Positions 35,139 to 43,818 of a stretch of DNA of 64,000 bases are shown piece by piece; position 1 is the first letter of the stretch; each line of letters begins with the position of its first letter. The position numbers and the translations under genes were made by a program. This DNA comes from CAZLFQ01 sp044229535. GTDB taxonomy: Bacteria; Pseudomonadota; Alphaproteobacteria; Rickettsiales; Midichloriaceae. The notes below the pieces were generated by a model. It saw only the letters and a list, made by a program, of their open reading frames with translations. It had not been told where the DNA came from and ran no database searches. The DNA lies in the NCBI GenBank assembly GCA_044229535.1, contig JBGASU010000001.1, forward strand, positions 372,001 through 436,000, given 5' to 3'.

Positions 35139-37787
35139 ATGATTAAATTTTTTAATGACTTTATGCCCAATCTCACAATACAAAAACAACCTAGAATCAT
35201 TGATGGAACTTTAGTATTAAAAGGTGGTTATGCTCAGTACGATCTCAGTGTTCAAGGTGACAAACTGATTGTTATAGATAACAGAACTGAAGCACCGCAC
35301 AAATTTGAATTTGATGGGATCAAAAGAGGTTTTATAAAATTTATAGATTTCGACGATTTAAGAAAATTATCAGTTCATGATAAAAGGCCATTCCACGTAA
35401 GCGATATAATAGATTTACAAGATGGAAATTCCACGATCACTCCAGATATCTTATTAAAAAACGACAAGGTGCTATATAATTCCACACTCTCTGTATTTAG
35501 CTATCTAAACCCAATTGGTTGCGACCTTTCATATGATGGCAACCTTACAATAACACCTATAGCACAATATATGGGTATAAAATCGTTTGAATATACAACG
35601 CAAAATAGTTTGGGGTTTAAAAATATAAATCCAATTAAAGTTTATTTGCGCGAAGCTCACCATCCAAATGATCCAAAATTCTTCGAGCAATGGTATCTAC
35701 ACGCCTCTATGATTCCACAAATATGGAGTGATTATAAGGGTAAAGGCGTAAATGTTGCGGTATTAGATGAAGGATATATTCCCGCTAACCCAGATTTAAA
35801 AATCACCTCTACCACATATGAAGCTGACTATGATGGAGATCCACTTGGACAGCATGGGCTAATGGTAGCGAGTGTGATTGGTGCAATTCATAATAATTCT
35901 TTGGGTATGGCAGGAATCGCACCAGAATGCAACCTAACATCATTACAAAGACCTCTAGGTGCTGGGAATCAAGATAGCGTAAATAACCTGTGGCCTTTTT
36001 CAAGTTACGATGTAATAAATAATAGCTGGGGCAGATATATAAATCCATCGTGCAATCAAGATACTAAATCAATCTATCTAGATAAAACATCAATAACTAT
36101 TGATGTTATAAATGATGCAAATGAAATAGAAGCAGCAGTAATACAAGGACGGAATGGATTAGGTAGCATTATTGTGTTTTCATCTGGTAATGTTCTTCAC
36201 TCTGATACCAGCCTAGATTTAACAAAAGTCAACCCATACTCCATTATCGTTGGTGCTTATAACAAACCTAAAAGTTTATTAACGAACTTCGAAGGAGTAT
36301 TCCCCCTATTCTCCTCTTCATCTGCACAAATGCTAATTGCAGCACCTGGAACGCATTTTACAGTTACACAAAATACAAATATTCAAATTACTGACGATAA
36401 AATCACTAGCACTCCATCAACGGAGCAATACAGCGGAACATCTTTTTCTGCACCTACCGTAACTGGGACAGTTGCTCTAATGCTTGAAGCAAACCCAAAA
36501 TTAGGTTGGAGAGATGTGCAAGATATCTTGGCATACTCGGCAATTCCTAAAGACTCTGAAACATTTATATATAATGAAAATGGTGCAAAAAGCTCTAATA
36601 ACGGCGGTTTTTTATACAACAAACAATATGGTTTTGGAATATTAGACGCCTTAGGCGCAGTAAGACTTGCTGAGACTTGGACTCAACAAAATACTTTTAA
36701 AAACTATCAAAATCTGGTCGGGGAATCTATTACCTATAAAGGAATAAATTCTTTTGCTGGAATCTTTGAAGAAGTTATAAACCTAAAAGAATCACTAGAA
36801 ATAGAGTATGTAAAACTACATATTTCGGCTTATTTTTTTAAAAACAACAATATTCCTATAAGCCCATTATTTCCAATATTGTCTTTGAAATCGATAAATT
36901 ATTTTTTATCAATTGATATACAGGCTCCAAGTAACAAGTCTTATAATATTATAAAGAAACTTGGCTACAATAATATTCTAGATTTGGAATGTCTTGATGT
37001 AGGCAATAAAATTAACTGGGACTTTGGTCTTCAACACGCCAGAGGCGAGATGGGAGAAGGTAAATGGACAGTATCTATGAGTATAATTGAAGATAATTTA
37101 ATCACACAAAGTAAAATTCTTGATAAAATCATACCTATTGAAATAGGCTTAGATTTTTATGGAAAACCATCTAGTGCATATAACTCAGAAATTATATTTA
37201 CTGACTCATTTCACTCGATAAAAGACCAGAACAGCACAGAAATACACATTGATAACAATCCTATAAAAATAGATAGCTCAAGACAATTAATAAAAGCAAA
37301 TAATAAACAATTCGACACTATAAATGCTGCAGCTGTTTCAAGTAATTCCATAATTGATCTTTCAATGAAAAAAGAAAGCAAAATTGATAATAATAAATTA
37401 TTTTTCGAACCTAACCATAGTATAAAAAACATTAAAGCTGGTGATGGAGATGATTTATTAATCGGTGATGAACGAGATAACGTTATTTTACCAGGCAGAG
37501 GTGATGATCATATCATGACTGGCGAAGGTAATGACATCATTTGGTATCCAAGTCTAAATTGGAGCAATTTAGGACATGATGTTATACATGACTTTAACTA
37601 CAAGAATGACAAGATAAAAATTGGAAAAAGCAGTTTTGAAGAAATTGCACCCTTAATAACTCAATCCGAGGATTGCCAACGAAATATATGTGCAAAATAT
37701 GTGCAAATCGGGAATGATAAATGGTCAATAACATTAGTAGGAGTTCTACAAGAACAAATAACTCAGGATATTTTTATTTTTGATTAG
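35139..37787 (+). CDS. Kexin-like subtilisin (S8) protease with P domain and RTX repeats, 882 aa
   Basis: A serine protease with catalytic Asp210 (VAVLDEGY), His239 (GQHGLMVASVIGA), oxyanion Asn351 (VFSSGN) and Ser435 (SGTSFSAP). The sequence just before the domain, N-D-P-K-F-F-E-Q-W-Y-L (177-187), is typical of proprotein convertases. Residues about 540-680 look like a P domain, including RGEMGEGKWTVSMSI. Residues 767-799 hold nonapeptide RTX calcium-binding repeats (GDGDDLLIG, GRGDDHIMTG and GEGNDIIW), followed by a D-V-I-H-D-F block. The first 170 residues are beta-rich and unrecognised. There is no signal peptide, so type I secretion through a C-terminal signal is likely. It follows dxr by 34 bases and overlaps ubiB convergently by 14. 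Confidence 0.85.
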   Translation: MIKFFNDFMPNLTIQKQPRIIDGTLVLKGGYAQYDLSVQGDKLIVIDNRTEAPHKFEFDGIKRGFIKFIDFDDLRKLSVHDKRPFHVSDIIDLQDGNSTITPDILLKNDKVLYNSTLSVFSYLNPIGCDLSYDGNLTITPIAQYMGIKSFEYTTQNSLGFKNINPIKVYLREAHHPNDPKFFEQWYLHASMIPQIWSDYKGKGVNVAVLDEGYIPANPDLKITSTTYEADYDGDPLGQHGLMVASVIGAIHNNSLGMAGIAPECNLTSLQRPLGAGNQDSVNNLWPFSSYDVINNSWGRYINPSCNQDTKSIYLDKTSITIDVINDANEIEAAVIQGRNGLGSIIVFSSGNVLHSDTSLDLTKVNPYSIIVGAYNKPKSLLTNFEGVFPLFSSSSAQMLIAAPGTHFTVTQNTNIQITDDKITSTPSTEQYSGTSFSAPTVTGTVALMLEANPKLGWRDVQDILAYSAIPKDSETFIYNENGAKSSNNGGFLYNKQYGFGILDALGAVRLAETWTQQNTFKNYQNLVGESITYKGINSFAGIFEEVINLKESLEIEYVKLHISAYFFKNNNIPISPLFPILSLKSINYFLSIDIQAPSNKSYNIIKKLGYNNILDLECLDVGNKINWDFGLQHARGEMGEGKWTVSMSIIEDNLITQSKILDKIIPIEIGLDFYGKPSSAYNSEIIFTDSFHSIKDQNSTEIHIDNNPIKIDSSRQLIKANNKQFDTINAAAVSSNSIIDLSMKKESKIDNNKLFFEPNHSIKNIKAGDGDDLLIGDERDNVILPGRGDDHIMTGEGNDIIWYPSLNWSNLGHDVIHDFNYKNDKIKIGKSSFEEIAPLITQSEDCQRNICAKYVQIGNDKWSITLVGVLQEQITQDIFIFD

Positions 37788-39201
37788 TCTTTTTTTGAGT
37801 TAATTTATCAAGAAGTTCGGTGATTTTAGCTAATAAATTTGGGAAATTTTCTAAAAAAATCTTTACATCTTCTAAAGCTTTTTTCAGTCTGGCCTTTAAT
37901 CCAAAATTTTCCTGCGTCCATTCTTTTATCCATGGCTCTGCGAGCTTCCACATATTAACATCTGGATATATTTCCATTCCTACACCCTCTATTGTTAAGA
38001 TGGTTTTTTGGAGCAATATAAACTGCGTCTGAGTAATCATTTCAAAATTTCTAGAAAGATCTAATAGTTGCTTTAATAACTTACCAATAGATATTTTATT
38101 CACGGGTTGACCAACGATTGGCTCGCCAACACTCCTACAAGCGAGTGCAAACATTTCTCGATCTATATGGTTTGGAACTATACCAGCTTCAAAATGTAGA
38201 TCAGCAACCATTTTGTAATCTTTTTGAATAAAAGCATAAATTACTTTAGCGATAAATATCCTATCTTTATCATTCATAGATCCCATAATGCCAAAATCTA
38301 CCAAAACAATATCGCCATCTTTGTTTACAAATATATTACCTGGGTGCAAATCTGCATGAAAGAAGCCGTCTCTATACGCTTGATTAAAAAATGTAATTGC
38401 CAGCTTTTTAGAGATTTCTCGAAGATCGTGCCCAGCCATTGCTAATTCATTCTTTTTCGTAATAGAGACACCTTCAACCCACTCTGTTGTTAAGACTCTC
38501 TGAGCAGTTAGATCCCAATATACTTTTGGTATAACAATACCGGAATCATTTTTACAATTCTCTCTTAATTTATCTGCACACGCCGCTTCATATCTCAAAT
38601 TTAATTCATTTTTAACTATCTCTGATAAAGTTTTTACGACCTCGTTCAGTCTAAAACGGCTTGTATCTTTTGAGAAAAAAACAAATGACTTAACTGCAAA
38701 TTTAAAAAGTCTTAAGTCTTTAGCGAAATGTTTTTCAATATTTGGTCTTAAAACTTTTATTGCAACTTCTTCATGATTTAATGTAACTGCTTTATGAACT
38801 TGCGCAATAGATGCGGCCGCCACTGGTTTTTGGTCTATACTTAAAAACAAGTCATCAATATTTTTATTTAATTCCAACTCTATTATTTCTTGAGCCTCTT
38901 GAAAGCTAAAATGAGGTAATTTATCTCTTAATTTAGACAGCTCTTCAGAGATAATATCCCCAATCAAATCTGGCCTTGTTGATAGAATTTGACCTAATTT
39001 GATAAAGCTAGGCCCACTATCTTGAATAAATTTCGTTATTCTTTTACCTAACCTGCGCTCACTTCTTTCAATCGCTTCAAAAGACTTATTAATTTTTCTA
39101 TATATACTCAATGCTATATATGAAGTCGGAACTCCATAAAAAAAACATCTTAAAACTAATTTAATTAGGCGAACTATATTGACTAAAAAATCAATCATCA
39201 A
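37774..39201 (-). CDS. ubiB: UbiB/ABC1 family atypical kinase, 475 aa
   Basis: Member of the ADCK/UbiB atypical kinase family needed for ubiquinone synthesis. The family-specific K-L-G-Q motif is in PSFIKLGQILSTRPDLI (Lys68-Gln71). The Ala-rich loop is PVAAASIAQVHKA. Catalytic-loop and metal motifs are FFHADLHPGNIFV and LVDFGIMGSM. Hydrophobic residues near the N-terminus (1-35) may associate with the inner membrane. It follows petC on the same strand by two bases, which is an unusual pairing of quinone synthesis with a bc1 subunit. Confidence 0.92.
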   Translation of the reverse strand: MMIDFLVNIVRLIKLVLRCFFYGVPTSYIALSIYRKINKSFEAIERSERRLGKRITKFIQDSGPSFIKLGQILSTRPDLIGDIISEELSKLRDKLPHFSFQEAQEIIELELNKNIDDLFLSIDQKPVAAASIAQVHKAVTLNHEEVAIKVLRPNIEKHFAKDLRLFKFAVKSFVFFSKDTSRFRLNEVVKTLSEIVKNELNLRYEAACADKLRENCKNDSGIVIPKVYWDLTAQRVLTTEWVEGVSITKKNELAMAGHDLREISKKLAITFFNQAYRDGFFHADLHPGNIFVNKDGDIVLVDFGIMGSMNDKDRIFIAKVIYAFIQKDYKMVADLHFEAGIVPNHIDREMFALACRSVGEPIVGQPVNKISIGKLLKQLLDLSRNFEMITQTQFILLQKTILTIEGVGMEIYPDVNMWKLAEPWIKEWTQENFGLKARLKKALEDVKIFLENFPNLLAKITELLDKLTQKKTNQK

Positions 39202-39203
39202 AA

Positions 39204-39965
39204 TTACTTAATTCTTTTCCAGATTCTCTTTTTAGCAAGATAAAATATGATTGTAAAAATCAATATAAATATTATTGCCTTCACCCCCATAGACTTCCTA
39301 TGCTCCATTTCTGGCTCAGCAGCCCACTGTAAAAAATTTACAACGTCTTTTGACATCTGGTCTATAGATGGCGTTGTACTGTCAGTATATTCAACTTGCC
39401 CATCTTTCGTAAGAGGCGGAATCATTGAAAATTGCTTTCCACCATTACCATAATAAGGATTGTAGTGCATATTTTCGCCTAACTCAAAGCCAGCAGGTGC
39501 CGCTGTGTAGCCAGTTAAAAGAGAGTATACATAGTTAGCACTATCTTCACGAGCCTTAATTATTAATGATAAGTCAGGTGGTAAAGCACCGTTATTATTT
39601 GCTGCACGCGCTGCTTTTTCATTTGCATATGGCGAGGGGAATCTATCAGAAGGCTTAGCTGGACGTTCAAACATTTCTCCTTCATCGTTTGGCCCATCTT
39701 GTACATTGTAGCCAGCTGCTATAGATCTCACTTCCTCCTCTGAGAAACCAACATCTTGCAAGTTTCTAAACGCAACTCTTTTCAATGAGTGACATACCGA
39801 ACAAACTTCCTTATAAACTTTAAAACCTCTTTGTATAGCCTGCCTATCAAACGTCCCAAACGCTCCATCAAATTGCCAATCTACTTTTTTTGGGTGCTCT
39901 TTATCGGTAGAAGCGAAAGCTGTTGTTGACAATAATATTAGTGCCGCTGCTAATGTCTTTTTCAT
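39204..39965 (-). CDS. petC: Cytochrome c1 (bc1 complex), 253 aa
   Basis: Haem c subunit of ubiquinol-cytochrome c reductase. The signal peptide is MKKTLAAALILLSTTAFA. Covalent haem is bound at C-S-V-C-H (Cys55, Cys58, His59). The family block ALPPDLSLIIKAREDSANYVYSLL and a likely axial Met in GKQFSMIPPL are present. A C-terminal hydrophobic segment (AIIFILIFTIIFYLA) anchors it in the inner membrane with the haem domain in the periplasm. The Rieske and cytochrome b genes, normally next to it, are not in this window. Confidence 0.95.
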   Translation of the reverse strand: MKKTLAAALILLSTTAFASTDKEHPKKVDWQFDGAFGTFDRQAIQRGFKVYKEVCSVCHSLKRVAFRNLQDVGFSEEEVRSIAAGYNVQDGPNDEGEMFERPAKPSDRFPSPYANEKAARAANNNGALPPDLSLIIKAREDSANYVYSLLTGYTAAPAGFELGENMHYNPYYGNGGKQFSMIPPLTKDGQVEYTDSTTPSIDQMSKDVVNFLQWAAEPEMEHRKSMGVKAIIFILIFTIIFYLAKKRIWKRIK

Positions 39966-40045
39966 AATAAATATATAGGTATACTTAACATTAAGAGTTA
40001 GAAGAAAACACCAGAATTGTCAATCATTCTCATGGATTAACTTTA

Positions 40046-41485
40046 TTATTTAAGCGCGAATAGCACTTTGAAAGTACTCCCTACTCCTATTTTACTTTTT
40101 ATATCAAGAATAGCTTCGTGACGATTCAAAATTTGTCTTACAATTGCAAGTCCTAAACCAGTTCCACCAATTTTGGTGGAACGCGATTTATCGACTCTAA
40201 AAAATCTTTCCGTCAACCTAGGAATATATCTTTTTGGTATACCTTCTCCACTATCTGCCACAGCTATATATAATGCCTTTTTCACCGTGCCGATAAAAAT
40301 GTTATTTTTTGGAATATCATCCGTTATCCCGTAATCAATTTTTATTTCTTTGCCAAATCCACCGTACTTAGATGCATTACTTATTAAATTTTCCATGACT
40401 TGGATTAATTGCGATCTATCGGCAATTATTTTAGGAATATTACTAATTCCATGAACCGAGATTTTATTTTGACCTTTCTGTGTAACCCACTTTAAATTTT
40501 CAATGGCAACGCCAATAACTTCTCTTATGTCAACTTCATCATCTGGAGGAGAGTTTAACATTTTCTCAATCTTTGCTAAATTTAATAAATCACTTATTAA
40601 AGCCGACATCCTAAGCGCCTGCGACTGCAATACTGGCATAAATTCTTGTATAGCTTCTGGATCATCTTTCCCAGTATGCTGAAGAGTCTCTACTACTCCT
40701 ATAATACTCGCTAAAGGTGTCTTTATTTCATGGCTGGCATTAGATATGAAATCACTAAACATTTTTTCTGTTCGTTTGATCTCAGTTATATCCTGTAGCA
40801 GTATAACTGCGTAATCTCGAGTATCATCATCGAGTTGGTAGTATTCTATTTTTGCAAAAAAGAACTTTAACCCATCTTTTGAATCAATAGACACTTCTAA
40901 TTGCTTCCCAGATTTATCATGAAAAACCCAACGGATACAACCTTCTATCAATGGATTTTTTACAACATCTAAAATATTTTCCCCGACAGGGTTTTTCTTG
41001 TAAATATCAGAAATTTGTTCATTAGCTTTTATAACAATAAATTCACTATTCACCACTAATATAATATCAGGAATCGTATCAAAAATTAACTTACTTTCAA
41101 TTAGCTGGTGACTCAATAAAGTCTTGGATTGCTCCCATGATTGGCTCATTATCTTTAAAGATTCAATCAAATCTGAAAGCGATTTAGACGATCTAAGATT
41201 TGGAAATTTTGCAAATCTATTTAAGCTGAGGGCACTAAAATAATTAGATAGCGAGTTATAGTCTTTAAAGAGAGGTAAAACAGAAACAAATACAGCGAAG
41301 TATATTATTAATATTAAGGATAAATATTCAAATAAGTTGTTGTTGCTATAAGATAGGTATAAAAAAATGCTGGCTGACGCTACTGGAAATATAGATGTAT
41401 AAAATGAAAATTTCAGTGCATTAAAGGTAATTTTATTTGCAATATTTCTAGAATAAAAATAACCAATTCTCTGTACAATCTTCAT
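40046..41485 (-). CDS. PhoR-like sensor histidine kinase with PAS domain, 479 aa
   Basis: Two N-terminal transmembrane segments (about 27-46 and 52-72) with almost no periplasmic loop, then a PAS domain (about 130-235, starting LIFDTIPDIILVVN). The dimerisation/phosphoacceptor domain has S-H-E-I-K-T-P-L-A-S with His252. The ATPase domain has the N box ENLISNASKYG, DSGEGIPKRY and GGTGLGLAIVRQI. This layout is that of PhoR. No response regulator is adjacent. It lies six bases downstream of the pilD stop on the same strand, so it may be coexpressed with the prepilin peptidase; a link to pilus control is speculation. Confidence 0.9.
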   Translation of the reverse strand: MKIVQRIGYFYSRNIANKITFNALKFSFYTSIFPVASASIFLYLSYSNNNLFEYLSLILIIYFAVFVSVLPLFKDYNSLSNYFSALSLNRFAKFPNLRSSKSLSDLIESLKIMSQSWEQSKTLLSHQLIESKLIFDTIPDIILVVNSEFIVIKANEQISDIYKKNPVGENILDVVKNPLIEGCIRWVFHDKSGKQLEVSIDSKDGLKFFFAKIEYYQLDDDTRDYAVILLQDITEIKRTEKMFSDFISNASHEIKTPLASIIGVVETLQHTGKDDPEAIQEFMPVLQSQALRMSALISDLLNLAKIEKMLNSPPDDEVDIREVIGVAIENLKWVTQKGQNKISVHGISNIPKIIADRSQLIQVMENLISNASKYGGFGKEIKIDYGITDDIPKNNIFIGTVKKALYIAVADSGEGIPKRYIPRLTERFFRVDKSRSTKIGGTGLGLAIVRQILNRHEAILDIKSKIGVGSTFKVLFALK

Positions 41486-41491
41486 AAATTT

Positions 41492-42253
41492 TTATTCTAA
41501 AAATTTAGCAATATTTACTGCATTGGGAAATACTATTATTATATATAAAGCCACAGCTAGCGAAGGACCGAATGGAAATAACTCCCCCCTTTTTAATAAC
41601 CTCCACACCATGGCCGTCGCTATTCCTATAAGACCACTTAAAAAGAAAAATGCTGATACTGATTCAGGGGTTAAATACAATCCTGATACAGCTATAAACT
41701 TAACATCACCCAATCCTAAACCATCTTTTTTTACCAATGCTTTAAAGCCATACTTCAAAGCAAGAGAAAAAGCTAATAGTATTGTTGGAAGGAATATAAT
41801 ATGAGCAAATGAGTAGTCTTGACTGTAGGCATATAATACCCCAAGAACAATTAAAGAAATTTGTATTTCATCTGGGATGATATAGTCTTCAAAATCTGTA
41901 ACTATCATTATAACGAGTGAAAGACTTATCATACATAGAAGCGCAGCAAACACTGGGACTTCGCCATATCTAGTTGCAATTACAAAGAATAAAAGCCCTG
42001 TAACCATTTCAATTACAGGATATCTAATTGAAATTTTTGTTTTGCAATATCTGCATTTTCCTTTTTGAAATAAAAAAGAAAACAACGGAAACAAATCTTT
42101 AACCCCCAACTTATGATTACATTTCGGACAATAAGATCTAGAGAAAAAATTACCTCCATGCACAAGCCTATAACTCGCCATCGTAGCAAAGCTTCCAAAT
42201 ATCAAGCCCAATAAAAAATAAAAACATTCAGTTATAAAAGAATTAACTATCAC
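41492..42253 (-). CDS. pilD: Type IV prepilin peptidase, 253 aa
   Basis: Aspartic membrane protease that cuts prepilin leaders and N-methylates the new end. The cytoplasmic loop has the zinc-type tetracysteine motif (Cys42, Cys45, Cys67, Cys70) and the R-Y-P block typical of the methylase region. The catalytic Asp pair lies in V-T-D-F-E-D-Y-I-I-P-D (Asp120) and G-L-G-D-V-K-F. Multiple membrane segments are present. It diverges from two prepilin genes, its natural substrates, 72 bases away, and is coupled with a histidine kinase downstream. Confidence 0.94.
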   Translation of the reverse strand: MIVNSFITECFYFLLGLIFGSFATMASYRLVHGGNFFSRSYCPKCNHKLGVKDLFPLFSFLFQKGKCRYCKTKISIRYPVIEMVTGLLFFVIATRYGEVPVFAALLCMISLSLVIMIVTDFEDYIIPDEIQISLIVLGVLYAYSQDYSFAHIIFLPTILLAFSLALKYGFKALVKKDGLGLGDVKFIAVSGLYLTPESVSAFFFLSGLIGIATAMVWRLLKRGELFPFGPSLAVALYIIIVFPNAVNIAKFLE

Positions 42254-42325
42254 TATAAACTCTTTTCTTTATCACTTACTTTAAGCTATCCTATAAATTA
42301 TATTATATAAAGTTCATTCTTGTTT

Positions 42326-43747
42326 ATGAGATATGATAATAAAAAATCAGGGTTTAATTTAGTAGAATTATCAGTAGTACTATTAGTGATTGGTGCATTA
42401 ATTGCAGTTTCCACTTCTGGCCTAAAAGTTCAATTTCAATCATCAAAAACAAACTCCACCCAAACCCAACTAGAAGCTATAAAAACTGCACTTGAAAACT
42501 ACAGAGCACAGTACGGAAAATACCCATGCCCTTCACCAGCTAATATAGCTTCTAGTAACGCGAGCTATGGAGTAGCTGCAACTGATTGTTTTACTACCTG
42601 TCCTTCTGGCATTACATGTAATAATAGCACTGTTAATAATACACTTATTGATATCGCACAAGGCTCTGTGCCCTTTAAAACTCTTGGCATTGTCCAAGAA
42701 TTAACCGTAGATTCTTGGGGTACAAAAATTACTTATGCCGTAGATTCAAGATTTACCCAAGATATGAATCGCTGTGAGGCTGACGGCAATATTACTATTC
42801 AAGACTATTCCAACAACTCTGTTTCTAGTAAAGCCACTTATGCTCTGATATCACATGGTCTTGGTAAAAAAGGCGGTTATAGCCCAGAATCTGGAGCATT
42901 AGTAGCCTCTTGCGATACATCAGCTAAAGATGGGGAAAATTGCAATAACGATAGAATATTCAGAACATCTGCAGCTTCTCTTAGTAATTCAAACACTCTG
43001 TACTATGATGATGCTATAGTTTTCAATACAAATAATGTGTCGCTCTACTGCCCAGCTGGACTCACTGGATGTCAAGTATGGTATGATGCAAGCGATAAAT
43101 GTACCATCATACCTAACACTGGCGGTGTGCATAGAATATTGAATAAAACATCGTCTAGTTTTCATGCTGAACAGACATCTTCTTCAACAAGACCAGATTA
43201 TTCAACCAATAAATTAAATAATAAAAATTATATTACATTTAACTCTGCAAATTCTGATGCTTTATATGCAAACGTTGCAGGAGCTTTATCAGAAGGGCCA
43301 TATACGATTGTTACAGTTTTTTCCACTACATCCACTAACTCAACATTTAACGTAATAACAGACAGTGCATCATTTAGTGCTTTAGTTTTTGACAGAAGCC
43401 ACGGTGTTACGGGAACATTCTTCAGGAGCTACAACCAAGCTGCGGCTGGAACTCAGTATATAACTAGTACTGGAGCATTTAACAATGGCAAACCGCATGT
43501 AGCAATTAACACTGTTGGTACTACTGGTGGAAGTAAACTATTTATTGATGGAGTATCAATAGGGACGCAGGCTGGTACTGCCTCTGTTAGAACCAGTGAA
43601 ACAACTATAATACTCGGCTCACATACGAATCTTGGAGCTGCTGGCTACGACATGATGGAATATCTATATTTCAATAAAGAACTCACAGATACTGAAAGAA
43701 AAGTTTTAGAGGTATATTTGGCCCAAAAATGGGGTATAAATTATTGA
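42326..43747 (+). CDS. Prepilin with C-terminal LamG/ConA-like domain (adhesin-like pilin), 473 aa
   Basis: The class III leader MRYDNKKSG is followed by F-N-L-V-E-L-S-V with Glu at +5 and a hydrophobic helix. The frame is open from TTG 42320, but ATG 42326 gives a normal leader. A pseudopilin-like region (to about residue 235) includes YGKYPCPSPANI and many Cys. Residues about 250-473 form a concanavalin A/LamG-like module: it starts CQVWYDASDKCTI, has N-Y-I-T-F-N-S in the middle, and ends E-Y-L-Y-F-N-K-E-L-T-D-T-E-R-K before YLAQKWGI, a classic ending of such lectin-like domains. Likely a minor pilin displaying a carbohydrate- or surface-binding head. The next gene is a paralogue, and pilD diverges. 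Confidence 0.85.
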   Translation: MRYDNKKSGFNLVELSVVLLVIGALIAVSTSGLKVQFQSSKTNSTQTQLEAIKTALENYRAQYGKYPCPSPANIASSNASYGVAATDCFTTCPSGITCNNSTVNNTLIDIAQGSVPFKTLGIVQELTVDSWGTKITYAVDSRFTQDMNRCEADGNITIQDYSNNSVSSKATYALISHGLGKKGGYSPESGALVASCDTSAKDGENCNNDRIFRTSAASLSNSNTLYYDDAIVFNTNNVSLYCPAGLTGCQVWYDASDKCTIIPNTGGVHRILNKTSSSFHAEQTSSSTRPDYSTNKLNNKNYITFNSANSDALYANVAGALSEGPYTIVTVFSTTSTNSTFNVITDSASFSALVFDRSHGVTGTFFRSYNQAAAGTQYITSTGAFNNGKPHVAINTVGTTGGSKLFIDGVSIGTQAGTASVRTSETTIILGSHTNLGAAGYDMMEYLYFNKELTDTERKVLEVYLAQKWGINY

Positions 43748-43818
43748 AAAATTACAATTATTGATCACAAACCCTTATTAGGATATAATTATAGTATTGA
43801 GCATAATACTGGCTTCCG

